Of a DNA stretch of 64,000 bases, positions 54,499 through 63,321 are shown in pieces. The DNA is taken from contig NZ_FUZP01000001.1 in the NCBI RefSeq assembly GCF_900167575.1, positions 1,736,001 to 1,800,000 on the forward strand. Direction: 5' to 3'. Both the position numbers and the translations under genes were made by a program. The notes beneath the pieces were generated by a model, which saw only the letters and a list, made by a program, of their open reading frames with translations, did no database searches and had not been told where the DNA came from. Within the stretch, counting starts at the first letter, position 1. Every line of letters begins with the position of its first letter. Origin of the DNA: Okibacterium fritillariae (GTDB lineage: Bacteria; Actinomycetota; Actinomycetes; Actinomycetales; Microbacteriaceae).

Positions 54499-55647
54499 CT
54501 AGTTGCCGGGCCCGGCCGGCGGGGCGCTCGGCGGCGAATCGGGGAACTCGGTCGGCGGCTGGATGCTGGGCGGCTGGATGCTCGACGGCGCAGCGTCACC
54601 AGACGGGGCCGGCGCGCTCGACGGCGTGTGGGCGCCCGAGGACTCCGCGGAGCCCGTAGGCTTCGACGACTCGGCCGGCTTCGACGGGGAACCGGACGGC
54701 TTCTGACCGCCCAGACCGGCGGAGGCCATGAGCTTCGACAGATCCTCGCCATTCTTCGGCAGGAAGCCCGTGCCGATGCCCTTCAGGGCCTCGGTGAGCT
54801 CGGACGGGATGATCCACAGCTTGTTCGCCGACCCCTCGGCGAGCTTCGGCAGCGTCTGCAGGTACTGGTAGGCCAGCAGCGTGCTGTCGGGGTTTCCCTC
54901 GTGGATGGCCTGGAACACCGTGGTGATGGCCTCGGCCTCACCCTGGGCGACCAGCACCTGGGCCTTGGCGTTACCCTCGGCCCGCAGGATCTCGGCCTGC
55001 CGGGCACCCTCGGCCTCGAGGATGGCGGACTGCTTCGTTCCCTCGGAGATGAGGATGGCGGCGCGGCGATCCCGCTCGGCACGCATCTGCTTCTCCATGG
55101 AGTCCTGGATCGACAGGGGCGGGTCGATGGCCTTGAGCTCGACGCGGCCCACGCGGATGCCCCACTTGCCGGTCGCCTCGTCGAGCACGATGCGCAGCTG
55201 CCCGTTGATGTTGTCGCGGCTCGTGAGCGCCTCTTCGAGGTTCAGGCCACCGACGACGTTACGGAGGGTCGTGGTCGTGAGCTGTTCGACGGCGCCCAAG
55301 TAGTTGGCGATCTCATAGGTGGCGGCTCGCGCATCCGTCACCTGGAAGTAGACGACCGTGTCGATCGAGACGACGAGGTTGTCCTCGGTGATAACGGGCT
55401 GCGGCGGGAAGGAGACGACCTGCTCGCGCAGATCGATGAGCGGGCGCACGCGGTCGATGAAGGGCACCAACAGGTTGAGGCCCGGTAGGAGGGTCTTGTG
55501 GTAGCGGCCGAGGCGCTCGACGACACCGGCGTTGGCCTGGGGGATGATCCGGATGGACCGGAACAGCACCACCAGCACGAAGATGACGAGGACGATGCCG
55601 ACGACCCAGGCCACGATCGTGCCGACGAGGGCGGAAGAATCGGTCAT
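54499..55647 (-). CDS. SPFH/Band 7 (stomatin-like) membrane protein
   Basis: 382 residues. One N-terminal transmembrane helix (about 8-30) precedes the SPFH domain with VIDRVRPLIDLREQVVSF-like and VSIDTVVYFQVTD motifs, then an Ala/Glu-rich coiled-coil stretch (KQSAILEAEGARQAEILRAE). A Pro/Ser-rich tail of about 70 residues follows and is likely disordered. Stomatin-like proteins organise membrane microdomains and pair with NfeD proteins, whose gene is directly upstream and coupled by 4 bp. Confidence 0.92.
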   Translation of the reverse strand: MTDSSALVGTIVAWVVGIVLVIFVLVVLFRSIRIIPQANAGVVERLGRYHKTLLPGLNLLVPFIDRVRPLIDLREQVVSFPPQPVITEDNLVVSIDTVVYFQVTDARAATYEIANYLGAVEQLTTTTLRNVVGGLNLEEALTSRDNINGQLRIVLDEATGKWGIRVGRVELKAIDPPLSIQDSMEKQMRAERDRRAAILISEGTKQSAILEAEGARQAEILRAEGNAKAQVLVAQGEAEAITTVFQAIHEGNPDSTLLAYQYLQTLPKLAEGSANKLWIIPSELTEALKGIGTGFLPKNGEDLSKLMASAGLGGQKPSGSPSKPAESSKPTGSAESSGAHTPSSAPAPSGDAAPSSIQPPSIQPPTEFPDSPPSAPPAGPGN

Positions 55648-56114
55648 AGGGCTTTCCTTTCGGCGGGGGCGACGACAGCCGTCGCCCCCTGGATGGCATG
55701 GACGGAGACGTGCGTGCCCGGTTCGAGCGTTCCGCCGGGGGCGGTCGGCAGCAGGATGGCGGTCCACGTGTCGCCGTTGGCGAGACGCACCTGGCCGCCG
55801 GTCGAGGACACGGGGCGCAGCACCTCACCCGGCATGTTGAGCAGCGCCTCGACGTTGGAGGGCGTCTTGTCTTCGCCCCGGTGCAGCGCCCTCAGAAGCG
55901 AGGGCCTGACGAACGCGAGCAGAACGACGGATGCGACGGCGGCGATGACGATCTGCAACCACCACGGCGCGCCGAGCAGGCCGCTCACGAGGCCGACGGC
56001 GGAACCGACGGCGATCATGAGGAACGTGAACTCGAGCGACAGCATCTCGATGATCACGAAGACCAGGATGAGCACCAGCCAGACGATCCAGGCGTTGTCG
56101 ATGATCCAGTCCAT
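55644..56114 (-). CDS. NfeD-family membrane protein
   Basis: 156 residues from ATG with GGAGG 5 nt upstream; a longer frame begins at about 56159 (MTTSTEPPDTLL) but has no good ribosome-binding site. Three hydrophobic helices (residues 5-26, 30-50, 53-72) precede a small beta-barrel (OB-type) domain, NGDTWTAILLPTAPGGTLEPG. NfeD proteins act with stomatins. It is the first gene of the operon. Confidence 0.85.
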   Translation of the reverse strand: MDWIIDNAWIVWLVLILVFVIIEMLSLEFTFLMIAVGSAVGLVSGLLGAPWWLQIVIAAVASVVLLAFVRPSLLRALHRGEDKTPSNVEALLNMPGEVLRPVSSTGGQVRLANGDTWTAILLPTAPGGTLEPGTHVSVHAIQGATAVVAPAERKAL

Positions 56115-56275
56115 ACCGGCCTCCAAGAGGGTGTCGGGGGGCTCCGTCGATGTCGTCATCGACCGGGGTCTCTCCACTGAACCTATCAGTTGGCGGCAGG
56201 GCGGCATATGGGAGTTGGTAGTCTCGGGGCTGGACATCCCCGCCCTCGCGGCGACCGCATCGACAAGGAGAACAC

Positions 56276-57040
56276 GTGTCACAGCCACTCAGCCCCGGAT
56301 CGCTCGACGGAAAGTCAGTGCTCGTCACCGGCTCCTCGCGGGGCATCGGTGCGGATACCGTTCGCTTCTTCGCCGAGGCCGGTGCGCGCGTCGTCATCAA
56401 CTTCCGCAACAAGGAGGCGCGCGCGCTGAAGCTGCAGAAGGAGATCGAAGCGGCGGGCGGCCAGGCCCTGTCGATCGGGGCCGACCTGACCGACCCGGCA
56501 TCCGTCGAGGCCATGATGGACACGATCCGGGCCGAATACGGCGGGCTCGACATCCTGGTTCTGAATGCCTCGGGCGGCATGGAGTCGGGCATGGCCGCCG
56601 ACTACGCGCTCACGCTCAACCGCGACGCGCAGCTGAACGTGGTCGAGAAGGCACTGCCGCTGCTGTCATCCGGATCGCGCATCGTCTTCGTCACGAGCCA
56701 CCAGGCGCACTTCATCCGCACCACGCCCACCATGCCCGAGTACGAGCCCGTTGCGCTGTCGAAGCGTGCGGGTGAGGATGCGCTGCGCGAGAAGCTGCCC
56801 GCCCTCGAGGAAAGCGGCATCGAGTTCGTCGTCGTCTCGGGCGACATGATCGAGGGCACCATCACGGCCACGCTGCTCGAGCGCTCGAACCCGGGCGCCA
56901 TCAGCCAGCGCAAGGAATCGGCCGGACGCCTCTACAACGTGAACGAGTTCGCGGCCGAGGTGGCCCAGGCCGCCGTCGACCCAATCCCGGCCGACCACAC
57001 GCGCCTCGTCGGAGACACGAGCGACTTCGTCGCCGAGTAG
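56276..57040 (+). CDS. Atypical short-chain dehydrogenase/reductase (SDR)
   Basis: 254 residues, GTG start. The Rossmann loop TGSSRGIG (18-25), GADLTD (68-73) and NASGG (97-101) are SDR features. The active-site Ser region is VTSHQAHF (Ser141). At the YxxxK motif the sequence is VALSK (Val159, Lys163); the only nearby tyrosine, Tyr156, is three residues too early. This suggests an atypical or non-classical SDR whose redox activity is uncertain. It diverges from nfeD, with a hairpin terminator after it. Confidence 0.88.
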   Translation: MSQPLSPGSLDGKSVLVTGSSRGIGADTVRFFAEAGARVVINFRNKEARALKLQKEIEAAGGQALSIGADLTDPASVEAMMDTIRAEYGGLDILVLNASGGMESGMAADYALTLNRDAQLNVVEKALPLLSSGSRIVFVTSHQAHFIRTTPTMPEYEPVALSKRAGEDALREKLPALEESGIEFVVVSGDMIEGTITATLLERSNPGAISQRKESAGRLYNVNEFAAEVAQAAVDPIPADHTRLVGDTSDFVAE

Positions 57041-57060
57041 GCCCGCCGCACCAGAAACGT

Positions 57061-57098
57061 CGAAGGGGCGCTCACGAATTGTCGTGAGCGCCCCTTCG
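57061..57098. terminator. Terminator between the SDR and DUF308 genes
   Basis: A perfect 17-bp stem with loop ATTG (57061-57077 with 57082-57098), 20 bp past the SDR stop and upstream, in the minus direction, of the DUF308 gene's end. Confidence 0.85.
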
Positions 57099-57178
57099 TT
57101 CGTGGGCGCGAAAGCCCCGCGTGATCGCGCGCAAGACGTCCGGCGCGAACTCGCGGAGGTGAGTGTCGTCCGCGGGAT

Positions 57179-57766
57179 CTAGGCGATGCCGGCGCGCTTG
57201 GCGGCGCGACCGAACGTGAATGCCTGCACGATCTCGACGAGGCCCGCGACGATCGCGAGAACCGCCACGAAGATCAGCAGAGCCGCCGCCGACTGCACGG
57301 GAACGAACAGCACGATCACACCGGCCACGATGCTGACGACGCCGTAGAGCACGCCGAACCAGCGCGACGAGTCGGGCGCCGACTCGACGAGCGACGCGAC
57401 ACCCTCGATGATCCACGTGATGCCGATGGCGGCCGCGAGCACGGCCACGCCGAACACGGGGTTCAGCAGGATGTAGACGCCGCCCAGAATGAGCAGCACG
57501 CCGAGGATCACGCTGAACACGCGATAGCCCGTGCCCTCGGAGTGGCCCGAGAACCCCTTGACGATGCGCAGGATGCCGACGACGAGGAAGTAGATTCCGA
57601 ACAACCAGGCCACGAGCGCAAGCGTGGCTCCGGGCCACACGAGGATCGAGATGCCGAGGATCACGGCTAGCAGACCGGCGACCCCGAGGGCAACCCTGAT
57701 GCCCGTCACCTGCGAGGGTGAGAGTCTGGACGAGTCGACGTTGATGAAGAACGTTGAAGTGGACAT
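57179..57766 (-). CDS. HdeD-family (DUF308) membrane protein
   Basis: 195 residues with six hydrophobic helices in two related halves (residues about 20-95 and 100-190), typical of the HdeD/DUF308 repeat. GVAGLLAVILGISILVWPG and VILGVLLILGGVYILLNP are the start-of-half motifs. In E. coli HdeD relates to acid resistance; the role here is unknown. AAGGAAGG lies about 8 nt before the ATG. It diverges from topoisomerase IB. Confidence 0.88.
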   Translation of the reverse strand: MSTSTFFINVDSSRLSPSQVTGIRVALGVAGLLAVILGISILVWPGATLALVAWLFGIYFLVVGILRIVKGFSGHSEGTGYRVFSVILGVLLILGGVYILLNPVFGVAVLAAAIGITWIIEGVASLVESAPDSSRWFGVLYGVVSIVAGVIVLFVPVQSAAALLIFVAVLAIVAGLVEIVQAFTFGRAAKRAGIA

Positions 57767-57916
57767 GAGGCGGATACCTTCCTTTCGGAACGAAGGCTGA
57801 TGGATCACACCTTGCCGTAAATCGCCCGGCCGTGGGGAATTATTTCCGAGCGGGTCGGCGCACAGGAGCGCACGGCGGCGGCCTGGGCCGCGACCGCCGA
57901 ACCGGAAAGCGAGACC

Positions 57917-58930
57917 ATGAGACTGAGACGCAGCAATTCGAATGGGCGCGGATATCGGCGCGTGCGCTCGGGGTCGGGTTTCAGCTATCGCGACCTCGAC
58001 GGCTCGACGATCACCGACCGCGCGCTGCGCGAACGCCTCGAGAAGCTCGGAATCCCTCCCGCCTGGGAGGACGTATGGATCGCGCCGTTCGAGAACGGGC
58101 ACATCCAGGCCACCGGTGTGGATGCCGTCGGACGCCGGCAATACATCTACCACCCGGGGTGGCGGGAGAAGAAGGACCGCATCAAGTTCGACCGCGCCCT
58201 GCAGCTCGCCGAGGCGCTGCCCAGTGCCCGACGACAGGTGACCATTTATTTGCGCAGCGACGGCGTGTCTCGGGAGCGCACGCTGGCGGCCGCTTTCCGC
58301 ATGCTCGACACCGGGTCGCTGCGAGTGGGCTCCGAGCGCTACACGAACAGCAACGGCAGCCACGGGCTCGCGACCCTGCTGAATGCCCACGCCCGCGTGT
58401 CGGGCGACACCGTGCACCTGCATTTCCCGGCCAAGAGCGGCAAGGAGTGGGAATCCGATATCACGGATGCCGACCTCGCGGCCGTCGTGCGCCAGCTCAA
58501 GCGCCGGGGCGGCCGGGCTCGGTTGCTGGCCTATAAAGACGGGCGGCACTGGCATCCCGTGACGAGCTCGGACATCAACGACTTCGTGAAAGAGATGACG
58601 GGCGGCGACTTCACGGCCAAAGATTTTCGCACACTGCACGGCACCGTGACGGCGGCCGTCAGCCTCGCTAAAACGGGGCCGCTGCCGTCACAGGCGAAAC
58701 GCAACCGGGCAATCAGCCAGGCTATGCGCGATGCCGCCGAGGTGCTGAGCAATACTCCGACGATCGCGCGGTCGAGCTACGTCGATCCGCGGCTCATCGA
58801 CCACTACAACCAGGGCGAGACCATCGACCCGAAGCGCACGGGCTCGGGGGAGTCGGAGGTGCGGGCGCTGCTGTATCGCGAGGGCAGCGTGACGAGCATC
58901 CGTCGGGCCGATCGAGAGAACGCGTCCTAG
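57917..58930 (+). CDS. DNA topoisomerase IB (poxvirus-like)
   Basis: 337 residues. The catalytic residues of type IB topoisomerases can be placed: Arg136 (GSLRVGSERYTN), Lys173 (HFPAKSGK), Arg238 and His241 (DFRTLHGT), and the nucleophile Tyr288 (ARSSYVDPRL). The N-terminal part (to about 90) is the small DNA-clamp domain, ending in IYHPGWREKKDRIKFD. These enzymes relax DNA supercoils via a 3'-phosphotyrosine. The gene is intact and stands alone. The 150 bp upstream hold no clear promoter. Confidence 0.95.
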   Translation: MRLRRSNSNGRGYRRVRSGSGFSYRDLDGSTITDRALRERLEKLGIPPAWEDVWIAPFENGHIQATGVDAVGRRQYIYHPGWREKKDRIKFDRALQLAEALPSARRQVTIYLRSDGVSRERTLAAAFRMLDTGSLRVGSERYTNSNGSHGLATLLNAHARVSGDTVHLHFPAKSGKEWESDITDADLAAVVRQLKRRGGRARLLAYKDGRHWHPVTSSDINDFVKEMTGGDFTAKDFRTLHGTVTAAVSLAKTGPLPSQAKRNRAISQAMRDAAEVLSNTPTIARSSYVDPRLIDHYNQGETIDPKRTGSGESEVRALLYREGSVTSIRRADRENAS

Positions 58931-58967
58931 CTGCACGCGCAGGTCGGGCAGGAAACCGGGTCGGGCG

Positions 58968-60479
58968 TCAGACCGGGTCGGGCCCGAGCCGCGGCAGGTG
59001 GGTGACGCCGAAGTGGTCGCGCAGGGCGGCCGTGGCGGCATAGGCACCGGGCAGCCCCGTGACGCCGGGGCCCGGGGGAGTCGCCGACGAGCACAGGTAG
59101 ACGCCGTCGACGGCGGTGCGCCAGGGCGTCGGCGAGAGCGTCGGGCGCCGGATGAGCTGCAACAGGTTCGGCTCGCCGGCCGAGATGTCGCCGCCGATGT
59201 AGTTGGGGTTGTACCCCTCCATCTGCTGCGCGCTGCGCGACGACGAGCCCAGGATGACATCGCGGAACCCCGGCGCGAACCGCTCGATCTGCCGCACGAT
59301 CGCCTCGGTCATATCGCGGTCCGAATCGGCCGGCACGTGCGTGTAGGCCCACAGCGTGTGCTTGCCCTCGGGCGCGCGTGACGGGTCGAAACGCGTCGGC
59401 TGCGACACCAGCACGTAGGGGTTGTCGGGGTGCTCGCCCCGGGCGACCTGGTTCTCGCCCGCCGCGGTCTCGGCCGCCGTTCCGCCGAGGTGCAGGGTTC
59501 CGGTCTTGTGCAGCTCCTCGTTCGTCCATGGCACGGGCCCCGACAGCGCGAAGTCCACCTTGGCCACGCCGTTGCCGTAGCGGAAGCGCTCGAGCGTGCG
59601 ACGGTAGCCCGCCGGCATGCGGTCGCCGAGGATCTCGACGAGAGCCCGGGGCGTGGTGTCGAACAGCGTCACGGTCGAATCGGGCAGATCGGCGGCACTC
59701 GTCACGTGCTGCCCGGTTTCGATGCGGCCACCGTGGGCCCGCACATCGTCGGCCATGGCGTCGACGATGGACTGGCTGCCGCCGATCGGAATGGGCCAGC
59801 CGCCGTCTTGGTGCCCCGTGACCGACAGGACGAGTCCCGCCGCCGACGACGCGAGCCGCGGCATGGGCATGATGGCGTGGGCGGCGACCCCGGCGAGCAT
59901 GGCGGGCGCGCGGTCTTCGCGAAAGCGGAACGACCCCATGGTGGCGGCGAGCTCGAGGGCGCGCACACCGAACAGCGCCAGGGCGAGCGGATGCCGCGGC
60001 ACGCGAGTCAGGGGGGACCCCGTCGCCTGCGCCACATCGTGCGCCCGGTCGACGAGCGGACCCATGAGCCGCAGCCACTGCGCGCCGTCGACGCCCAGGT
60101 GATCGGCCGTGCGGTGCAGGTCGCGATAGGCGAGGCCCGCATCGCCGCCGTCGAGCGGCTGCGCATAGGAGATCTCGGGCGTGACGAAGTCGACGCGGTC
60201 GGTGAGGCCGAAGCGGCGGAAGAACCCCGACGCGAACGCCATGGGGTGGACCGCCGAGCAGACGTCGTGCCAGAAGCCCGGCAGCGTGAGCTCGGCCGTG
60301 CGGGCGCCGCCGCCGATCGTGTCGTTGCGCTCGAGCACCGTCACGTCGACACCCGCGCGCGCCAGCACGACGGCCGCCGAGAGTCCGTTCGGCCCGGCAC
60401 CCACGATGGTCGCGGTGGGCGTGTTCTTCGCGTGGGCGCGGGCGTTCGGGCTGGTGGCGTGCGTGCGTCGGAGCGACAT
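58968..60479 (-). CDS. FAD-dependent oxidoreductase, carotenoid-dehydrogenase-like
   Basis: 503 residues. The N-terminal FAD fingerprint is TIVGAGPNGLSAAVVLARAG with VTVLERND following, and the C-terminal GDISAGEPNLLQL and TPPGPGVTGLPGAYAA match the phytoene-desaturase/retinol-saturase superfamily. No carotenoid gene (crtB, crtE) is nearby, so the substrate is open. It follows the phosphoketolase gene by about 46 bp on the same strand. A longer frame upstream (to about 60647) is non-homologous, so ATG 60479 was used. Confidence 0.85.
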   Translation of the reverse strand: MSLRRTHATSPNARAHAKNTPTATIVGAGPNGLSAAVVLARAGVDVTVLERNDTIGGGARTAELTLPGFWHDVCSAVHPMAFASGFFRRFGLTDRVDFVTPEISYAQPLDGGDAGLAYRDLHRTADHLGVDGAQWLRLMGPLVDRAHDVAQATGSPLTRVPRHPLALALFGVRALELAATMGSFRFREDRAPAMLAGVAAHAIMPMPRLASSAAGLVLSVTGHQDGGWPIPIGGSQSIVDAMADDVRAHGGRIETGQHVTSAADLPDSTVTLFDTTPRALVEILGDRMPAGYRRTLERFRYGNGVAKVDFALSGPVPWTNEELHKTGTLHLGGTAAETAAGENQVARGEHPDNPYVLVSQPTRFDPSRAPEGKHTLWAYTHVPADSDRDMTEAIVRQIERFAPGFRDVILGSSSRSAQQMEGYNPNYIGGDISAGEPNLLQLIRRPTLSPTPWRTAVDGVYLCSSATPPGPGVTGLPGAYAATAALRDHFGVTHLPRLGPDPV

Positions 60480-60525
60480 GCGCGTCCTCTCTGGGTGAAG
60501 CGGGTGTAGATGCTGATATACGAGT

Positions 60526-62982
60526 CTAGCGTTCCGGGTGGAACTGCCACTCGGTGACATCGGGGTGGTCTTCGCCCTTGTCGTACGCGTAGCGCCGAGC
60601 CTCGACCCGGGCGGCCTGCCACGTGTCGACGAGGGCCGCGGGGACATCGCGCCCCTTCTCGGAGAGGCGCTTCACCGCATCCATCGCCAGCGTGTAACGA
60701 TCGATCTCGTTGAGCATGACCATGTCGAAGGGTGTGGTCGTCGTGCCCTTCTCGGCGAAACCGTGCACGTGCATATCGTCGTGGTTGTGCCGGCGGTAGG
60801 CGAGCTGGTGCACGAGCGACGGGTAGCCGTGGAACGCGAACACGACGGGCACGTTCTCGGGGAAGATGGCGTCGTATTCGGCGTCGGGCATGCCGTGCGG
60901 GTGCGCCTTCTCGTCCTGCAGCCGCATGAGGTCGACGACGTTGACGAAGCGCACGCGCACGCCGTCCACGTTCTCGCGGATGAGCTGGGCGGCCGCGATG
61001 GCCTCGAGGGTGGGCACATCGCCGGCCGACGCGAAGATGACGTCGGGCGCAGCATCCGCACCGGTGTGGTTGCCCGTGGACGATGCCGCCTCGTTGCCGG
61101 CCCAGGGCCAGACGCCCATGCCGTGCTCGACGTGCTCGCGCGCGGCGTCGATGTCGAGCCAGGACTGCTGCTGCTGCTTGCCCGCCACGATGACCGTGAT
61201 GCGATCGGTCGTGCCGAACACGCCCGCGCCCACGTGCAGCAGGGTGTTGGCGTCCGGCGGCAGGTAGACCCGCACGAGGTGCGCCTGTTTGTTGACGACG
61301 AGGTTCAAGAAGCCCGGGTCCTGGTGCGAGAAGCCGTTGTGGTCTTGGCGCCAGACGTGCGACGAGAGCAGGTAGACGAAGGGGGAGATGGGCTCGCGCC
61401 ACTCGACCTCGGCCGCCGATTCGAGCCACTTGGCGTGCTGGTTGAACATGCTGTCAACGATGTGCACGAAGGCTTCGTAGGTATTGATGAGGCCGTGGCG
61501 CCCGGTGAGGATGTAGCCCTCGAGCATGCCGTGCAGCAGGTGTTCGCTGAGCACCTCGGTGACGCGGCCCGTGTGCGCCAGGTGCTGGTCGGTGGGCTTG
61601 ATCTCGGCCGCCCACACCTTGTCGGTGACCTCGTAGACGGCCTGCAGGCGGTTCGAGGCGGTCTCGTCGGGGCCGAAGATGCGGAACGTATGCGGGTTCT
61701 CGCGCACGACCTCGGCCAGCCACTTTCCCCAGGTGCCCGTGGCCGACACGAGTTCGCCCTTGTTCGGGGGAGCGGGCACGGCGTGCGGCTCGACGGCCGG
61801 CAGAACGAGCGGATGCCGCAGCTCGCCGCCATTCGCATGCGGCGTGGCACTCATGCGCCGTTCGCCCTCGGGCGCCAGCGAGCGGATGTCGGCGGCGGGC
61901 ACGGCGTTCTCGTCGAACAGCTCGTCGGCGCGGTAGGAGCGCATCCAGTCTTCGAGGATGCGCAGGTGCTCGGGGTTCTCGCGCACGCCATCGACCGGGA
62001 TCTGGTGCGCGCGCCACGTGTTCTCGACGGGTTCGCCGTCGACCTCTTTCGGGCCCGTCCAGCCTTTCGGCGTGCGCAGGATGATCATGGGCCACGCGGG
62101 GCGGTCGGTGTGACCCGCGTCTCGCGCATCCGACCAGATCTGTTCGATGCGGGCGACGGCGGCGTCGAGAGCGCGGGCCATGCGGGCGTGCACGAGCATC
62201 GGATCTTCGCCGTCGAAACCGCCCGACACGATGACGGGCTCATAGCCGTAGCCGCGGAACAGTGAGAGAAGCTCGCTCTTGCCGATGCGCGCGAGCAGCG
62301 TGGGGTTGGCGATCTTGTAGCCGTTGAGGTTCAGGATGGGCAGCACCGCGCCGTCGTTCTTCGCGTCGATGAGCTTGTTGGCGTGCCAGCTCGTGGCCAG
62401 TGGGCCCGTTTCGGCCTCGCCGTCGCCCACGACACACGCCGCGATGAGGCGCGGGTTGTCGAGCACCGCGCCGTAGGCGTGCGACAGCGAATAGCCGAGC
62501 TCGCCGCCCTCGTTGATCGAACCCGGGGTTTCGGGCGCCGCGTGCGAGGGGATGCCGCCGGGGAAGCTGAACTGGTGGAACAGCGCCGCGAGGCCCTCGA
62601 CGCCCTGGCCGAGGTGGGGGAACCGCTCGCTGTAGGTGCCGTCGAGCCACGTGTTCGCGACCATGGCCGGGCCGCCGTGCCCCGGTCCGCAGATGTAGAG
62701 GTACTCGTTGTCGGTGTGCTGGATGACGCGGTTCAGGTGGGCGTAGATGAAGCTCAGGGCGGGGGAGGTGCCCCAGTGGCCGAGCAGGCGCGGCTTGATC
62801 TGCTCAGGCGTGAGCGGCTCGGTGAGGAGCGGGTTGCCGAGCAGGTAGATCTGGCCCACCGTGAGGTAATTGGCGGCGCGCCACCAGCGGTCGACGATCT
62901 CGAGCTCGGGGGCCGACGGGGTCGACGATGCGGGGGAGGCGAAGGCGGAGGTGCTGGCGGACGAACGTGGGCTGTCGGTCAT
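60526..62982 (-). CDS. xfp: Phosphoketolase (xylulose-5-phosphate/fructose-6-phosphate)
   Basis: 818 residues. A thiamine-diphosphate enzyme that splits xylulose 5-phosphate or fructose 6-phosphate into acetyl phosphate and a smaller sugar phosphate. ICGPGHGGPAMVANTWLDGTY, FPGGIPSHAAPETPGSINEGGELGY and GDGEAETGPLATSWHANK are family signatures; the C-terminal RHNHDDMHVHGF is also typical. The N-terminal 25 residues are Ser/Ala/Pro-rich. The gene lies upstream of the flavoprotein gene and downstream of a DUF2283 gene, all on the minus strand. Confidence 0.95.
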   Translation of the reverse strand: MTDSPRSSASTSAFASPASSTPSAPELEIVDRWWRAANYLTVGQIYLLGNPLLTEPLTPEQIKPRLLGHWGTSPALSFIYAHLNRVIQHTDNEYLYICGPGHGGPAMVANTWLDGTYSERFPHLGQGVEGLAALFHQFSFPGGIPSHAAPETPGSINEGGELGYSLSHAYGAVLDNPRLIAACVVGDGEAETGPLATSWHANKLIDAKNDGAVLPILNLNGYKIANPTLLARIGKSELLSLFRGYGYEPVIVSGGFDGEDPMLVHARMARALDAAVARIEQIWSDARDAGHTDRPAWPMIILRTPKGWTGPKEVDGEPVENTWRAHQIPVDGVRENPEHLRILEDWMRSYRADELFDENAVPAADIRSLAPEGERRMSATPHANGGELRHPLVLPAVEPHAVPAPPNKGELVSATGTWGKWLAEVVRENPHTFRIFGPDETASNRLQAVYEVTDKVWAAEIKPTDQHLAHTGRVTEVLSEHLLHGMLEGYILTGRHGLINTYEAFVHIVDSMFNQHAKWLESAAEVEWREPISPFVYLLSSHVWRQDHNGFSHQDPGFLNLVVNKQAHLVRVYLPPDANTLLHVGAGVFGTTDRITVIVAGKQQQQSWLDIDAAREHVEHGMGVWPWAGNEAASSTGNHTGADAAPDVIFASAGDVPTLEAIAAAQLIRENVDGVRVRFVNVVDLMRLQDEKAHPHGMPDAEYDAIFPENVPVVFAFHGYPSLVHQLAYRRHNHDDMHVHGFAEKGTTTTPFDMVMLNEIDRYTLAMDAVKRLSEKGRDVPAALVDTWQAARVEARRYAYDKGEDHPDVTEWQFHPER

Positions 62983-63040
62983 CCTTCGACGCTAGGCGAG
63001 TGGCCGGGCCCCCACAAGGGACTAGCGACGGTGCCTTCGG

Positions 63041-63271
63041 TCACTTCTCCGGGAGCACGGCCTGCGCCAAAACTTCGGGGGTGAGGCCGTCTCGAGCGCC
63101 CAACACCTCCACACCCAGGAGGCGACCGCTCTCATCGAAGTCCAGAACGACCTGCGTCACGCCATTGGGCGTCTCGATGAACCCGACCTGCCGTGCCGCC
63201 TGCCCGGGCGCCACCGCGTCGACGATGCGGATGTATGCGGCATCGGCCTCTGCGTCATAGGAGATCTGCAT
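63041..63271 (-). CDS. DUF2283 domain protein
   Basis: 76 residues, starting MQISYDAEADAAYIRIVDA and with VVLDFDESGRLLGVEVLGA: the short beta-sheet DUF2283 pattern, function unknown. It follows the response regulator gene by 50 bp, where TAAAAT on the minus strand is a possible -10 box, and lies 58 bp before the phosphoketolase ATG. Confidence 0.85.
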   Translation of the reverse strand: MQISYDAEADAAYIRIVDAVAPGQAARQVGFIETPNGVTQVVLDFDESGRLLGVEVLGARDGLTPEVLAQAVLPEK

Positions 63272-63321
63272 CGTCAGCCCTTCGTAACAGTGATGATGTG
63301 GCCGCCCTATTTTATCGAGGA

